From the NCBI RefSeq assembly GCF_001411495.1, contig NZ_CP012981.1:3038001-3102000 (forward strand): a stretch of 64,000 bases of DNA, in the 5' to 3' direction. Source of the stretch: Burkholderia cepacia ATCC 25416. GTDB lineage: Bacteria; Pseudomonadota; Gammaproteobacteria; Burkholderiales; Burkholderiaceae. The position numbers and the translations under genes are program-made. Positions 1-10,098 of this stretch are shown in pieces; within the stretch, counting starts at the first letter, position 1, and each line of letters begins with the position of its first letter. The notes under the pieces are model-generated. The model ran no database searches, had not been told where the DNA came from, and was given only the letters and a program-made list of their open reading frames with translations.

Positions 1-170
1 TCGTACAGCCCGGACGCCTCGGCAGCCTGACGGCGCTGCCAGTAGTTCCAGCCATTGAAACCGGCCGCGACGACGAGCGCCGCGAGCACGATCCACGTGG
101 TGAGGTTGCCCCAGCGGGCCCACCACGCCTTCAGACTTTCAATCGATTCTTGTTCGTCGTGATAACTCAT
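1..170 (-). CDS. YfgM-like inner-membrane protein (N-terminal part; runs off the window)
   Basis: Only the first 56 codons are present; the gene continues past position 1. The visible part has a short polar N-terminus (MSYHDEQESIES), a single membrane segment at about residues 23-43, and then a charged start of the periplasmic part. This matches the YfgM family, single-pass inner-membrane proteins with a periplasmic TPR domain that associate with the Sec translocon and periplasmic chaperones. The location directly after hisS on the same strand is the conserved place of yfgM (followed elsewhere by bamB and der). The family call rests on the N-terminus and the context because the TPR part is outside the window. 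Confidence 0.8.
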   Translation of the reverse strand, partial: MSYHDEQESIESLKAWWARWGNLTTWIVLAALVVAAGFNGWNYWQRRQAAEASGLY

Positions 171-225
171 CGGCGAGCGATTCCTTCCTGTTCAGGCCTT
201 TCTTGTCGAGCGGATGCCAGCGCGA

Positions 226-1566
226 TCAGTCGTCGCCGTCTTCGGCGGATGCAACCATCGCATTGATTAGGAATTCGGTCAAGCCTTCGACCGGTACGGT
301 CTGCTGAACGTTCTTTTCCCCGTCTCCGCCCGCACCGCGCAGCGCCTTCACGCCCACCGTACCGTTCGCAACCTCCTCTTCGCCGAAGATCACCGCGAAC
401 GCGGCGCCACTGGCGTCGGCCCGTTTCATTTGCGACTTGAAGCTCGCCGGCGCGCCGTCCGCGCTGCAGTGGAAGATCACGTCGAGGCCCGTATCGCGCA
501 GGCGCTCGGCCGCGATGAACGCCTGTTCGCGCGCGGTCTCGCCCTGGTGCACGACGTACACGTCGACGCCTTCCTGCTCGGGCGCGAGATCTTCTTCCTT
601 CAGCAGTTCGAGGATCCGCTCGATGCCCATCGCCCAGCCGCACGCCGCGGTCGGCTTGCCGCCGAGCTGCTCGATCAGCGGATCGTAGCGGCCGCCGGCC
701 GCGACCGTGCCCTGCGCGCCGAGCTTGTCGGTCACCCACTCGAACACGGTCAGGTTGTAATAGTCGAGACCACGCACGAGACGCGGGTTGATCTTGAACG
801 GGATGTTGTTCGCGAGCAGCAGGCGCTGCAGCCCTTCGAAGTGTGCGCGCGATTCTTCGCCGAGGAAGTCAATCAGCTTCGGCGCGTTCTGCGCGATTTC
901 CTGCAGCGCGGGATTCTTCGTGTCGAGCACGCGCAGCGGGTTCGTATACAGACGGCGCTTCGCATCCTCGTCGAGCACGTCGGCGAACTGCTCGAGGTAC
1001 TTGATCAGTTCGACACGGTGCGCGGCACGCTCTTCGGCGAGGCCGAGCGAGTTGATCTCGAGCTTGATGCCGGTCAGGCCGAGGTCATCCCACAGGCGCT
1101 GGCACATCATGATGATCTCGGCATCCGCATCGGGGCCCGCGAAGCCGAGCGCCTCGACGCCGACCTGGTGGAACTGGCGATAGCGGCCGCGCTGCGGACG
1201 CTCGTGACGGAACATCGGGCCGATGTACCACAGGCGCTTCGGGCCGTCGTACAGCATGTTGTGCTCGATCGACGCACGCACCACGGCCGCGGTATTTTCC
1301 GGGCGCATCGTCAGGTTCTCGCCGTTCAGCGCGTCGGTGAAGCTGTACATCTCCTTCTCGACGATGTCCGTGACCTCGCCGATACCGCGCGTGAAGAGCT
1401 GCGTGTGCTCGACGATCGGCGTGCGGATGTTCTGGTAGCCGTATGCGCGCAGCAGCGATTTCACGGTGGCTTCGAAGAACTCCCAAAGGCCGGCATCCTG
1501 CGGGAGGATGTCGTTCATGCCCTTGACGCCGGTGAGCTTCTCGATCTTGCGTTTTTGTTCAGTCAT
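226..1566 (-). CDS. hisS: Histidyl-tRNA synthetase
   Basis: Charges tRNA-His with histidine in the cytoplasm. The 446-residue protein is close to the usual 420-450 residues. Class II synthetase features are visible: motif 2 around residues 116-134 ([13 protein letters not shown]), the histidine-specific blocks RGLDYY (265-270) and AAGGRYD (289-295), and motif 3 at about 308-321. A C-terminal anticodon-binding domain follows from about residue 330. It lies 16 nt downstream of ispG and about 55 nt upstream of yfgM on the same strand, so the genes are probably cotranscribed. The start [11 protein letters not shown] fits the known N-terminus of the family. Confidence 0.97.
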   Translation of the reverse strand: MTEQKRKIEKLTGVKGMNDILPQDAGLWEFFEATVKSLLRAYGYQNIRTPIVEHTQLFTRGIGEVTDIVEKEMYSFTDALNGENLTMRPENTAAVVRASIEHNMLYDGPKRLWYIGPMFRHERPQRGRYRQFHQVGVEALGFAGPDADAEIIMMCQRLWDDLGLTGIKLEINSLGLAEERAAHRVELIKYLEQFADVLDEDAKRRLYTNPLRVLDTKNPALQEIAQNAPKLIDFLGEESRAHFEGLQRLLLANNIPFKINPRLVRGLDYYNLTVFEWVTDKLGAQGTVAAGGRYDPLIEQLGGKPTAACGWAMGIERILELLKEEDLAPEQEGVDVYVVHQGETAREQAFIAAERLRDTGLDVIFHCSADGAPASFKSQMKRADASGAAFAVIFGEEEVANGTVGVKALRGAGGDGEKNVQQTVPVEGLTEFLINAMVASAEDGDD

Positions 1567-1582
1567 CGTGTGTGTGGACGAA

Positions 1583-2887
1583 TTAGTTCAGGGCCTCGGT
1601 ACGGCCGTAATTGCGTGCAACGTAGTCGCTGACGATCTGCTGGAATTCCTCGGCGATCCGCTCGCCGCGCAGCGTCTTGACCTTCTCGCCGTCGATGAAG
1701 ACGGGCGCGGCCGGGTTCTCGCCCGAACCCGGCAGGCTGATGCCGATGTTTGCGTGCTTCGATTCGCCCGGGCCGTTGACGATGCAACCCATCACCGCGA
1801 CGTTCATCTTCTCGACGCCCGGATACTCCTTGCGCCAGACCGGCATCTGTTCACGCAGGTAGGTCTGGATCTGCATCGCGAGCTCCTGGAACAGCGTGCT
1901 CGTCGTACGGCCGCAGCCCGGGCACGCGATCACCATCGGTGCGAACGAGCGCAGGCCCATCGTCTGGAGGATTTCCTGGCCGACGATCACCTCGCCCGTG
2001 CGCGATGCGCCCGGCTCCGGCGTCAGCGAGATGCGGATCGTGTCGCCGATCCCTTCCTGCAGCAGCACGCCGAGTGCAGCCGTCGAAGCCACGATGCCCT
2101 TCGAGCCCATGCCGGCCTCGGTCAGCCCGAGGTGCAGCGCGAAGCCGCAGCGGCGGCCGAGTTCGCGGTACACGGCAATCAGGTCCTGCACGCCGCTGAC
2201 CTTGCACGACAGCACGATACGGTCGCGGCCGAGGCCCAGTTCGACCGCGCGCTCGGCCGAGCCGATCGCCGACTGGATCAGCGCCTCATACATCACGCTC
2301 TGCGCATCCCACGGCTGCGAACGCGCACCGTTCTCGTCCATCATGCGCGCGAGCAGATCCTGATCGAGACTGCCCCAGTTCACGCCGATCCGTACCGGCT
2401 TGTCGTACTTGGCCGCGGCCTCGATCATCTGCGCGAACTGCGTATCGCGCTTCGCGCCCTGGCCGACGTTGCCCGGGTTGATCCGGTACTTCGACAGCGA
2501 CTCGGCGCAGCCCGGGTAGTCACGCAGCAGCAGGTGGCCGTTGTAGTGGAAATCGCCGACGAGCGGCACGGTCACGCCCATGCGGTCGAGTTGCTCGCGG
2601 ATCGCCGGCACGGCGGCCGCGGCCTCGGGCGTGTTGACCGTGATGCGCACCAGTTCGGAGCCCGCGTTCGCGAGTTCCTTGATCTGGATTGCCGTGCCGA
2701 TCGCGTCGGCCGTGTCGGTATTCGTCATCGACTGCACGCGCACCGGCGCGTCGCCGCCGATCGTCACGAGCTGCCCGCCCCAGCGGACATCCACCGCATG
2801 CGATACGCGGCGCGGCTGATGCCCGCCGAACACCGGCTCGGTTGAACAAATCTGACTGCTGCGTGGGGATTGAGCTTCGGATTGCAT
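1583..2887 (-). CDS. ispG: 4-hydroxy-3-methylbut-2-enyl diphosphate synthase (flavodoxin)
   Basis: Catalyses the penultimate step of the MEP isoprenoid pathway, converting MEcPP to HMBPP with a [4Fe-4S] cluster. The protein has the N-terminal TIM-barrel part ([10 protein letters not shown] near the start, then INPGNVG) and the C-terminal cluster-binding part with CPGCGRTT and [10 protein letters not shown]. The length of 434 residues is typical of beta-proteobacteria. I chose the ATG at 2887 ([11 protein letters not shown]): a GGATC purine-rich stretch sits about 8 nt before it, while the upstream in-frame ATG at 2899 has no ribosome binding site and lies next to a hairpin. It sits between rodZ and hisS, a conserved order. 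The alternative start would add four residues. Confidence 0.95.
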   Translation of the reverse strand: MQSEAQSPRSSQICSTEPVFGGHQPRRVSHAVDVRWGGQLVTIGGDAPVRVQSMTNTDTADAIGTAIQIKELANAGSELVRITVNTPEAAAAVPAIREQLDRMGVTVPLVGDFHYNGHLLLRDYPGCAESLSKYRINPGNVGQGAKRDTQFAQMIEAAAKYDKPVRIGVNWGSLDQDLLARMMDENGARSQPWDAQSVMYEALIQSAIGSAERAVELGLGRDRIVLSCKVSGVQDLIAVYRELGRRCGFALHLGLTEAGMGSKGIVASTAALGVLLQEGIGDTIRISLTPEPGASRTGEVIVGQEILQTMGLRSFAPMVIACPGCGRTTSTLFQELAMQIQTYLREQMPVWRKEYPGVEKMNVAVMGCIVNGPGESKHANIGISLPGSGENPAAPVFIDGEKVKTLRGERIAEEFQQIVSDYVARNYGRTEALN

Positions 2888-2908
2888 CGATAGATCCATT
2901 TACGCGGA

Positions 2909-2929
2909 ATGCGCCGCGACGCGGCGCAT
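2909..2929 (-). other. Short perfect hairpin in the ispG leader
   Basis: A 9-bp perfect inverted repeat (ATGCGCCGC / GCGGCGCAT) with a 3-nt loop ends about 20 nt before the chosen ispG start. It has no T tract, so it is unlikely to be a terminator. It could shape ribosome access to ispG or protect a processed 5' end. Function is inferred only from position. Confidence 0.5.
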
Positions 2930-2935
2930 GAATTG

Positions 2936-2995
2936 AAAAAGCGCCGTGCCCTCACGGCCTGCCGATATCGACGACAGGCCTTCGCCACGGCGCTT
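2936..2995 (-). terminator. Long hairpin with T5 tail between rodZ and ispG
   Basis: Directly after the rodZ stop on the minus strand there is a long imperfect hairpin. Its outer arms are AAGCGCCGTG / CACGGCGCTT and an inner stem pairs AGGCCTG with CAGGCC. A run of five T residues follows on the minus strand. This is the form of an intrinsic terminator, yet it lies inside the conserved rodZ-ispG-hisS block, so it may be partial or attenuating. Confidence 0.7.
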
Positions 2996-2999
2996 GACG

Positions 3000-4028
3000 T
3001 CAGGGCAACGTGAACCGCGCCACGTTACCCCGCGCTGCCGAATATTTTGCCGGATCGACGGGTTTTCCGTCGAACGCAACGGTGTCGAGGCCCGCCTTGT
3101 TGCCGATCGTGACCTTGAACGGGCCGTCGCCCGCGACCTGCTTCGCCTCGCCGCCACGCACCAGCCCGGAGAACAGTTCCTTGCCGCTCTTGTCGCGCAC
3201 GCTGAACCAGCTGTCCTGCTTGACCTTCAGTTCGACCATCGACTGGCCGGCCGCGACCGCGACGCTCGCCGGCTGAGCCGGCGCGGCAGCGCTTGCCGCC
3301 GTCGTCGCCACGACAGGCTGCGATGCGGCGGCCGTCACGGCCGGCGCCACCGGCGCGGGCGCCGGAGCTGCCGACGCAATAACCGGTGCCGGCGCAGCAG
3401 ATGCAGCAGCCGGGGCCGGAACCTCATTCGCGACCACGGCAGCCGCCCCGCTCGAGGCCGCTTCTTCAACGGTTGACGAGGATGCCGCCGCCGGCACGCT
3501 CGCGGCCGACGCATGCTCCGCGTCGCCGCTCTTGAAACGCGCGAGCAGGCTCGACGAATCGCCGCCAGTGTGCCACATCAGTACGGCGACCACCGCGACG
3601 ACGACGATCGCCGTGCCCCACAGCCACGGATGATGCCGCGACGATCCGCCCAGCGGAATCGACACGCGGCCGCGCGGCAGATCCGTCCCCGACGACGCGG
3701 GCATCGACAGGTCGACTTCCGGCACCCCGCGCTCACGGCGCAACGCCTGCGCGAACGGTTCCGGATCGACGCCGAGCATCTTCGCGTAGCTGCGTACGAC
3801 GCCGAGTGCAAACGTCACGCCGGGCAAATGACTGATGTCACCCGCCTCGAGCGCCCGGAGCTTCTGCGGTGCGACCTTGAGTCGCGCCGACACGTCGTCG
3901 ACGGTCCATCCTCTTGCCTCCCGAAGCTGCGCCAGTCGGCTGCCGACCGCCGCAAGCGATTCCAACCCTGCCGGTGCCGGCTTCGCGCCATTCGTCTCTG
4001 CGCCGTTAGACGGCTGCGGCTCACTCAT
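3000..4028 (-). CDS. rodZ: RodZ-like cytoskeletal/cell-shape protein
   Basis: Bitopic membrane protein that links MreB filaments to the peptidoglycan elongation machinery. An N-terminal helix-turn-helix (Xre-like) domain spans about residues 25-100, starting SRLAQLREARGWTVDDVSARL. One transmembrane segment lies at about 134-152 (WGTAIVVVAVVAVLMW). An Ala/Pro/Ser-rich periplasmic linker follows, and a DUF4115 domain covers about 265-342. At 342 residues it is close to the E. coli protein (337). It lies between rlmN and ispG as in many proteobacteria. Only the linker is poorly conserved in such proteins. Confidence 0.92.
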   Translation of the reverse strand: MSEPQPSNGAETNGAKPAPAGLESLAAVGSRLAQLREARGWTVDDVSARLKVAPQKLRALEAGDISHLPGVTFALGVVRSYAKMLGVDPEPFAQALRRERGVPEVDLSMPASSGTDLPRGRVSIPLGGSSRHHPWLWGTAIVVVAVVAVLMWHTGGDSSSLLARFKSGDAEHASAASVPAAASSSTVEEAASSGAAAVVANEVPAPAAASAAPAPVIASAAPAPAPVAPAVTAAASQPVVATTAASAAAPAQPASVAVAAGQSMVELKVKQDSWFSVRDKSGKELFSGLVRGGEAKQVAGDGPFKVTIGNKAGLDTVAFDGKPVDPAKYSAARGNVARFTLP

Positions 4029-4193
4029 CCTTGTCCTCGCGTCGATTCTTCTTCACTGGCGGCCGCCACCGGTTCCCGCCGGCCGGCACCCGCAACTGTC
4101 CATACCATGCGCGACGCCGTGGCGCCGCGACCGATCGCTATTCGCGTGTTGTACCGCTCCAAAGGCGCTGGCATCCCCGGCCAGGCGCCCCTG

Positions 4194-5333
4194 TCAAATC
4201 GCCCGAACCTCGATGATTTTCCCTGCTGCGCCCGTTCGTTCCGCGAGGCGCGTGCGATCCTTCACTGCGCCGGCCAGCTGGCCGCACGCGGCATCGATGT
4301 CATCGCCGCGCGTCTTGCGCACGGTCGTGACGACACCCGCGTCGATGAGGACCTGCGCAAAGCGCTTGATCTGCTCCGGTTTCGAGCGGATGAGGCCCGA
4401 TTCCGGAAACGGATTGAACGGGATCAGATTGAACTTGCACGGCACGTCGCGCGTGACGGCCAGCAGTTCGCGTGCATGCGCTTCGGTGTCGTTGACGCCG
4501 TCCAGCATGCAGTATTCGAAAGTAATGAAGTCGCGCGGCGCGACTTTCAGGTAGCGCTGGCAAGCCGCCATCAGCTCGCGCAGCGGATACTTCTTGTTGA
4601 GCGGCACCAGCTCGTCGCGCAGCGCATCGTTGGGCGCGTGCAGCGAAACGGCCAGCGCGACCGGCAACTCGGCGCCAAGGCGGTCCATCATCGGCACCAC
4701 GCCGGACGTGGACAGCGTGACGCGGCGGCGCGACAGGCCGTACGCGTTGTCGTCGAGCATCAGCCGCATGGCCGGCACGACCGCGCTGTAATTCAACAGC
4801 GGCTCGCCCATGCCCATCATCACCACGTTGGTGACGACCCGCTCGGCCTTGCCGTTCGGGCCGGGTGCGCGACCCAGCGACGCTCGCAATGCAAATTCGG
4901 CCATCCGTAGCTGGCCGATGATTTCGGCTGTCGACAGGTTGCGGGAAAAACCCTGCTTGCCCGTCGAACAGAAGCGGCAGTTCACCGCACACCCGGCCTG
5001 CGACGACACGCACAGCGTGCCGCGCGTCTCTTCCGGGATGAACACGGTTTCGACCGCATTGCCGTTTCCGACGTCGATCAGCCACTTGCGCGTGCCGTCG
5101 GTGGAAACGTGATCGCTGGCGATCTCGGGCATGACGATCGACGCGCGGCCCTTGAGCTTCTCTCTCAAGGACTTCGCAAGATCGGTCATGCCGTCGAAAT
5201 CGCCAGCGTTGTACTGGTGGATCCAGCGCTGCAACTGCTTGGCGCGGAACGGCTTCTCGCCAAGGCTGCCGCAGTACGCGACAAGACCCTCGGCATCGAA
5301 GTCGAGAAGATTGACGGAAGTTTCGCTCGTCAT
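4194..5333 (-). CDS. rlmN: Dual-specificity 23S rRNA m2A2503 / tRNA m2A37 methyltransferase
   Basis: Radical-SAM enzyme that methylates C2 of A2503 in 23S rRNA and A37 in some tRNAs. The radical-SAM cluster motif CX3CX2C is seen at Cys115, Cys119 and Cys122 (GCAVNCRFC). The methyl-carrier cysteine is present near the C-terminus in [14 protein letters not shown]. The 379-residue length matches the family (E. coli 384). It lies between ndk and rodZ on the same strand; the 165-nt space before rodZ shows no gene. Confidence 0.97.
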   Translation of the reverse strand: MTSETSVNLLDFDAEGLVAYCGSLGEKPFRAKQLQRWIHQYNAGDFDGMTDLAKSLREKLKGRASIVMPEIASDHVSTDGTRKWLIDVGNGNAVETVFIPEETRGTLCVSSQAGCAVNCRFCSTGKQGFSRNLSTAEIIGQLRMAEFALRASLGRAPGPNGKAERVVTNVVMMGMGEPLLNYSAVVPAMRLMLDDNAYGLSRRRVTLSTSGVVPMMDRLGAELPVALAVSLHAPNDALRDELVPLNKKYPLRELMAACQRYLKVAPRDFITFEYCMLDGVNDTEAHARELLAVTRDVPCKFNLIPFNPFPESGLIRSKPEQIKRFAQVLIDAGVVTTVRKTRGDDIDAACGQLAGAVKDRTRLAERTGAAGKIIEVRAI

Positions 5334-5388
5334 GATGTGCTGCCTTGCCGCGTGCGCTGAATCCTGCCTACTTGCTGCCAGCCAGGGC

Positions 5389-5814
5389 TTAGCGCGAGTA
5401 AACGTTCATTTCCGGGAAGAAGAACGCGACTTCGACCGCTGCCGTTTCCGCAGCGTCCGAGCCGTGCACGGCGTTCGCGTCGATGCTGTCTGCAAAGTCG
5501 GCGCGGATCGTGCCCTTTTCCGCCTTCTTCGGATCCGTTGCGCCCATCAGGTCGCGGTTCTTCAGGATCGCGCCTTCACCTTCCAGAACCTGGATCATCA
5601 CCGGGCCCGAGATCATGAAATCGACGAGGTCCTTGAAGAACGGACGCGCTGCGTGAACCGCGTAGAACTTCTCTGCGTCAGCACGCGACAGATGTGCCAT
5701 GCGCGATGCGACGATCTTCAGGCCGGCGCCTTCGAAACGGCTGTAGATCTGGCCGATCACGTTCTTTGCCACCGCATCCGGCTTGATGATCGACAGGGTG
5801 CGCTCGATTGCCAT
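5389..5814 (-). CDS. ndk: Nucleoside diphosphate kinase
   Basis: Transfers the gamma phosphate of ATP to nucleoside diphosphates through a phospho-histidine intermediate. The protein has 141 residues, the standard bacterial length. The N-terminal [15 protein letters not shown] and the catalytic NAVHGSD motif (His117) are intact. It heads the ndk-rlmN-rodZ-ispG-hisS series. A good SD (TTGGAG) precedes the ATG, and an extended -10 promoter element lies about 50 nt upstream. Confidence 0.98.
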
Positions 5815-5860
5815 AAAAACTCCAAGAAATTAAGAAGTTACAGGTTCAAATGAATCCGCT

Positions 5861-5869
5861 ATTGTAGCA
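5861..5869 (-). promoter_or_regulatory. Extended -10 element upstream of ndk
   Basis: The minus strand reads TGCTACAAT, a TGN plus TACAAT extended -10 box, about 46 nt before the ndk start codon. No convincing -35 hexamer is visible at 16-18 bp, which is common for extended -10 promoters. Confidence 0.55.
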
Positions 5870-6063
5870 CGATCCCGTGTATCATTGCGATTGAACCCTT
5901 ACACGCATGAAAGGTTCAGAATCCATATGTTTTGTGCCGCCCGGCCATTGAAACCTCCCGGCACGGAACGTATCTTAGCCATAGCTGCTCCGGTTTGCTG
6001 CGCCGCACACCGCGCGCGCCGAACCGGCCCCGGACGCCCACGCGTTCAATGTTAGGAGAAACC

Positions 6064-6762
6064 ATGAACGACTATCCGTACAATTTCGGCCGCGGCGGTT
6101 CCGTCAGCACCGCCGAGGTTCGCAACCGCGTGCTGCGGAACACGTACTGGCTGCTCGCGCTGTCGATGGTGCCGACCGTGCTGGGCGCCTGGGTCGGCGT
6201 CGCGACGGGCTTCTCGCTGTTCGCGGCCACGAGCCCGATGATGAGCCTGCTCGCGTTCTTCGCGATCGCGTTCGGCTTCATGTTCGCGATCGAGCGGACG
6301 AAAAACAGCGCGGCCGGCGTGTTCGTGCTGCTCGGCTTCACGTTCTTCATGGGCCTGATGCTGTCGCGGCTGCTGAGCTTCATCCTCGGCTTCTCGAACG
6401 GCCCGTCGCTGATCATGCTTGCGTTCGGCGGCACCGGCATCATCTTTGCCGCGATGGCGACGATCGCCACCGTCAGCAAGCGTGATTTCTCGGGGCTCGG
6501 CAAGTGGCTGTTCATGGGCGTGATCGTCATCCTGCTTGCATCGGTCGCGAACATCTTCCTGCAACTCCCGGCGCTGATGCTCACCGTGTCGGTACTCGCG
6601 ATCGCGATCTTCTCCGCCTACATGCTGTTCGACGTCCAGCGCGTCGTGAACGGCGGCGAGACGAACTACATCTCGGCGACGCTCGCGATCTACCTCGACC
6701 TGTACAACGTGTTCACGAACCTGCTCGCGCTGCTCGGCATCTTCGGCGGCAACCGCAACTGA
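6064..6762 (+). CDS. Bax inhibitor-1 / YccA family membrane protein
   Basis: Inner-membrane protein of the BI-1 (TMBIM) superfamily, whose members are calcium- or stress-related membrane proteins; in bacteria YccA interacts with FtsH. The 232-residue sequence shows about seven hydrophobic segments and the C-terminal pattern YDLYNVFTNLLALLGIFGG-like (YLDLYNVFTNLL) typical of the family. I chose ATG 6064 (MNDYPYNFGRGG) because TTAGGAG lies just upstream; an upstream in-frame extension has no ribosome binding site. It is monocistronic, ending in a strong bidirectional terminator. Confidence 0.93.
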   Translation: MNDYPYNFGRGGSVSTAEVRNRVLRNTYWLLALSMVPTVLGAWVGVATGFSLFAATSPMMSLLAFFAIAFGFMFAIERTKNSAAGVFVLLGFTFFMGLMLSRLLSFILGFSNGPSLIMLAFGGTGIIFAAMATIATVSKRDFSGLGKWLFMGVIVILLASVANIFLQLPALMLTVSVLAIAIFSAYMLFDVQRVVNGGETNYISATLAIYLDLYNVFTNLLALLGIFGGNRN

Positions 6763-6780
6763 CGTTCGCCACGCATCATG

Positions 6781-6810
6781 AAAAAACCGGCCCGCGGGCC
6801 GGTTTTTTTT
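6781..6810. terminator. Bidirectional intrinsic terminator
   Basis: A perfect palindromic stem (CCGGCCC / GGGCCGG with GC in the loop) is flanked by A6 on one side and T8 on the other. It lies between convergent genes (BI-1 protein on plus, rlmD on minus) and can serve both. Confidence 0.95.
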
Positions 6811-6827
6811 CGTCCGCCGCCCGGAAC

Positions 6828-8225
6828 TCAGTCGCGCTCGAACAGTGCGATCGATTCGACGTGCGACGTATTCGGGAACATGTTCACGACACCGGCGCCC
6901 TTCAGGCGGTAGCCGGCCTCGTGCACGAGCAGGCCCGCGTCGCGCGCCAGCGTCGACGGGTTGCACGACACATAGACGATGCGCTTCGGCAGCGGGCCTT
7001 CACCGCTCTGCGCGATCTCGGCCAGCGCCTTCGATACCGCGAGCGCGCCTTCGCGCGGCGGGTCGATCAGGAACTTGTCGAATGCGCCGAGCGCACGGAT
7101 GTCGTCGCCCGTCACTTCGAACAGGTTCCGGCACGCGAACGTCGTGTGACCGTCGACACCGTTTTCGCGCGCATTCGCCAGCGCGCGCGTCGTCAGCGTG
7201 TCGCTGCCCTCGATGCCCATCACCTCGCGCGACAGCCGCGCGAGCGGCAGCGTGAAGTTGCCGATCCCGCAGAACAGGTCGAGCACGCGGTCGTCGCGCG
7301 ACGGCGCGAGCAGGCGCAGCGCACGGCCCACCAGCACGCGGTTGATCTGATGATTGACCTGCGTGAAGTCGGTCGGCTTGAACGGCATGCGGATACCGAA
7401 TTCCGGCAACGTGTAATCGAGCGACACGTCGAGCGGATAGAACGGCGTCACCGTATCGGGGCCCTTCGGCTGCAGCCAGAACTGCACCTTGTGCTCGTCC
7501 GCGAACGCGCGCAGCAGCGCTTCGTCGTCCGTGTTGATCGGTTCCAGCACACGCAGCACGAGCGCCGTGACTTCCGAGCCGACCGCGAGTTCGATCTGCG
7601 GCATCCGATCGCGAATCGACAGCCCCTCGACGAGCCGGCGCAGCGGCACCAGCATCGCCGACACGTGCGGCGGCAGCACTTCGCAGCTCGTCATGTCGGC
7701 CACGTAGCTGCTCTTCTTCTCATGGAATCCGACCAGCACGCCGCCCTTCTTCGCAACGTTGCGCACGGTCAGGCGTGCGCGGTAGCGATAGCCCCACGAC
7801 GGGCCGTGGATCGGCGCGAACATCGTTTCCGCGCGCAGCTTCGCCAGGTGCCACAGGTTGTCTTCGAGCACGCGCTGCTTGACCGCCACCTGTGCGCGCA
7901 TGTCGAGATGCTGCATCGAGCAGCCACCGCAGGTGCCGAAGAATGCGCATTTCGGCTTCGTACGCATCACGCTCGGGCGCAGAATGTCGACAACCGTCGC
8001 CTGCTCGTAGCTCGGCTTGCGGCGGAAGCTCGAATAGGTCACGCGCTCACCCGGCAGCGCGCCCTCGACGAAGATGACCTTGCCCGGCTCGCCGTCCTCG
8101 GTAATCGTGCGGCCGACACCGCGCGCTTCCATGTCGAGCGATTCGATCTCGAGAACCGGGGCGATTCCGGGCGCGACGGGCGCATTTCTTGATTTGCGCG
8201 CAGAAGTGGGGACGGCTTCGGACAC
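6828..8225 (-). CDS. rlmD: 23S rRNA (uracil-1939-C5)-methyltransferase
   Basis: SAM-dependent m5U1939 methyltransferase of 23S rRNA. A TRAM RNA-binding domain spans roughly residues 25-85. The [4Fe-4S] ligands Cys93, Cys99 and Cys102 (CX5CX2C) are visible, with a later cysteine in TSCEVL. The SAM-binding block [14 protein letters not shown] and the catalytic motif [11 protein letters not shown] follow. I chose a GTG start at 8225, with AGGAAAAG just before it, giving 465 residues as in known RlmD. The open frame continues upstream by 208 codons, but that stretch is arginine-rich shadow sequence. Confidence 0.93.
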   Translation of the reverse strand: MSEAVPTSARKSRNAPVAPGIAPVLEIESLDMEARGVGRTITEDGEPGKVIFVEGALPGERVTYSSFRRKPSYEQATVVDILRPSVMRTKPKCAFFGTCGGCSMQHLDMRAQVAVKQRVLEDNLWHLAKLRAETMFAPIHGPSWGYRYRARLTVRNVAKKGGVLVGFHEKKSSYVADMTSCEVLPPHVSAMLVPLRRLVEGLSIRDRMPQIELAVGSEVTALVLRVLEPINTDDEALLRAFADEHKVQFWLQPKGPDTVTPFYPLDVSLDYTLPEFGIRMPFKPTDFTQVNHQINRVLVGRALRLLAPSRDDRVLDLFCGIGNFTLPLARLSREVMGIEGSDTLTTRALANARENGVDGHTTFACRNLFEVTGDDIRALGAFDKFLIDPPREGALAVSKALAEIAQSGEGPLPKRIVYVSCNPSTLARDAGLLVHEAGYRLKGAGVVNMFPNTSHVESIALFERD

Positions 8226-8433
8226 CAGCTTTTCCTGACAAACGTTGAAGAAGGCGAGATTGTAGACGACGAAGGCCCGCATCGCCCGCTTTGCATGAGG
8301 CAGGCGTCCATACTTGAGCATAGACCGCACGGCATTGCGCCGGAATGCCCAGGCACACAACACGCCCGGGCGGGCGCTGCGAAGCCGAGCGGGTGCCCCC
8401 GGGCCTGGAATCCGCCCGGCAGGAGTTTCGACC

Positions 8434-9288
8434 ATGCGACTGATCGACTGGAACATCCAATGGGGTCGGGACGCGGACGGCGTCGTCGATCTTTCGCGCG
8501 CCGTCGCGGCGATCCGCGGGCTCGGCGACTTCGACGTGCTGTGCCTGCAGGAGGTCACGCGCGGCTTCGGCGCATTGCCCGGCCGGCCCGGCGCCGACCA
8601 GTTCGCCGAACTCGCGGCGCTGCTGCCCGGCCATACGATCGTCGAAGCGATCGGCGCCGACCTGCCGCCGATCGAAGCCGGCGCACCGCGTCGCCAGTTC
8701 GGCAATGCGATCGCGACCCGGCTGCCGGTCGGGCGCGTGCTCCGCCAGTTGCTGCCGTGGCCGGCCGACGCCGGTGCGCCGTCGATGCCGCGCGTCGCGC
8801 TCGACGTCGAGCTGCAGGCGCCCTTCGGGCCGCTGCGCGTGGTCACCACGCATCTGGAATACTATTCGGCGCGCCAGCGGCTCGCTCAGGTCGACGCACT
8901 GCGCGACCGGCACCGCGAGGCCTGCGCACACGCGGCACGACCAGCGCCCGCCGAAACTGCCGAGGGGCCGTTCAGCACGACCGGCCAGCCGTGCGATGCG
9001 ATCGTCTGCGGCGATTTCAACAGCGCGTTCGGCAGCGATGCCTATTGTCGATTCCTGGCGCCGATCGCAGACGCGCCGCGCTTCGTCGACGCATGGGTCG
9101 CCCGGCACCCCGGCCGCACGCCGCCGCCGACGGCAGGTGTCTACGATACGGTGCAATGGTCGGAGGGGCCGCTCGCGTGCGACTTCGTATTCGTGACCGA
9201 TACGCTGCTGCCGCACGTGATGCGCTGCGAAATCGACGGCGACGTCCGCGCATCGGATCACCAGCCGGTGCTGCTCGAACTCGATTGA
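8434..9288 (+). CDS. Endonuclease/exonuclease/phosphatase (EEP) family protein
   Basis: Metal-dependent hydrolase of the EEP fold (DNase I / inositol phosphatase / exonuclease III). Catalytic landmarks are present: RLIDWNIQW near residue 7, the metal-binding Glu in [19 protein letters not shown], and the C-terminal [10 protein letters not shown]. With 284 residues and no signal peptide it is probably cytoplasmic. The substrate cannot be told from sequence; this branch includes both nucleases and phosphodiesterases. Start ATG 8434 has AGGAG about 9 nt upstream. It is divergent from rlmD and convergent with the exonuclease gene at 9319. Confidence 0.88.
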   Translation: MRLIDWNIQWGRDADGVVDLSRAVAAIRGLGDFDVLCLQEVTRGFGALPGRPGADQFAELAALLPGHTIVEAIGADLPPIEAGAPRRQFGNAIATRLPVGRVLRQLLPWPADAGAPSMPRVALDVELQAPFGPLRVVTTHLEYYSARQRLAQVDALRDRHREACAHAARPAPAETAEGPFSTTGQPCDAIVCGDFNSAFGSDAYCRFLAPIADAPRFVDAWVARHPGRTPPPTAGVYDTVQWSEGPLACDFVFVTDTLLPHVMRCEIDGDVRASDHQPVLLELD

Positions 9289-9318
9289 TCGCGCCGGCCT
9301 CGGCGCACCCCGCCTGCG

Positions 9319-10095
9319 CTACGCGGTGAAGCCGGCGAGGTATTCGGCCCAGTGCGACGCCGGCTCCTGCGCAAGCGAGTTCTTCACGAGCAGGATCTCG
9401 TCCGCATACTCGCTCGGCGTCAGGCCGCCGCGCATCAACTGGAACCGGCAATACAGCAGGTAGGTATTGACGACGTCGGTTTCGCAATAGTTGCGGATTT
9501 CCTCGATCCGTCCGTCCAGGAACGCCGGCCACACCTGGCTGCCGTCCATCCCGAGCTTGCCCGGAAAGCCGCACATCTTGGCGAGTGCGTCGAGCGGCGC
9601 GTTCGCGCGCGCCTGATACATCGCGAGCACATCCATCAGGTCGGTATGCCGCGAGTGATAGCGCGAGATGTAATTGTTCCACTTGAATTCGCGGTCGTCC
9701 TCGCCGAGATCCCAGTAGCGGGTCGCGGGAATGCCGTGCACGAGCGCGCGGTAATGGAGCACCGGCAGATCGAAGCCACCGCCGTTCCACGACACGAGCT
9801 GCGGCGTGTATTTCTCGATCACGCGGTAGAACGACTGGATCAGCGTGGCTTCGTTGTCCTGCGGCGTGCCGAGCGAGCGTACGCGAAACCCGTTGTTGTC
9901 ACGGAACACACACGAGATCGCCGCGATGCGCTGCAGGTGGTGCGGCAGGAAATCGCCACCGGTCTTCTCGCGGCGCGCGGCGAACGCATGTTCGGCCACC
10001 GCGGCATCGTCGAGCGTCGCGGGCAGGTCTTCCAGACGGCGAATGCCGTCGACATCGGGAATCGTCTCGATGTCAAAAACAAGAATCGGAGTCAT
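9319..10095 (-). CDS. 3'-5' exonuclease, DEDDy family, PolB-like
   Basis: DnaQ-superfamily exonuclease resembling the proofreading domain of family B DNA polymerases, without a polymerase domain. Exo I is seen as LVFDIETIPD (residues 5-14), Exo II around NGGGFDLPVLHYRA, and Exo III as YCETDVVNTYLL. The 258-residue length matches stand-alone proteins of this type. It starts 3 nt after the rpoS stop codon, so it is very probably translated from the rpoS message. Its physiological substrate is unknown. Confidence 0.88.
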   Translation of the reverse strand: MTPILVFDIETIPDVDGIRRLEDLPATLDDAAVAEHAFAARREKTGGDFLPHHLQRIAAISCVFRDNNGFRVRSLGTPQDNEATLIQSFYRVIEKYTPQLVSWNGGGFDLPVLHYRALVHGIPATRYWDLGEDDREFKWNNYISRYHSRHTDLMDVLAMYQARANAPLDALAKMCGFPGKLGMDGSQVWPAFLDGRIEEIRNYCETDVVNTYLLYCRFQLMRGGLTPSEYADEILLVKNSLAQEPASHWAEYLAGFTA

Positions 10096-10098
10096 CAG

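Noticed and set aside
430..1632. Open frame antisense to hisS
   Set aside because: Shadow of a certain gene with biased composition and no ribosome binding site.
6504..8192. Open frame antisense to rlmD
   Set aside because: Arg/His-rich shadow of rlmD; the terminator at 6781-6810 lies inside it.
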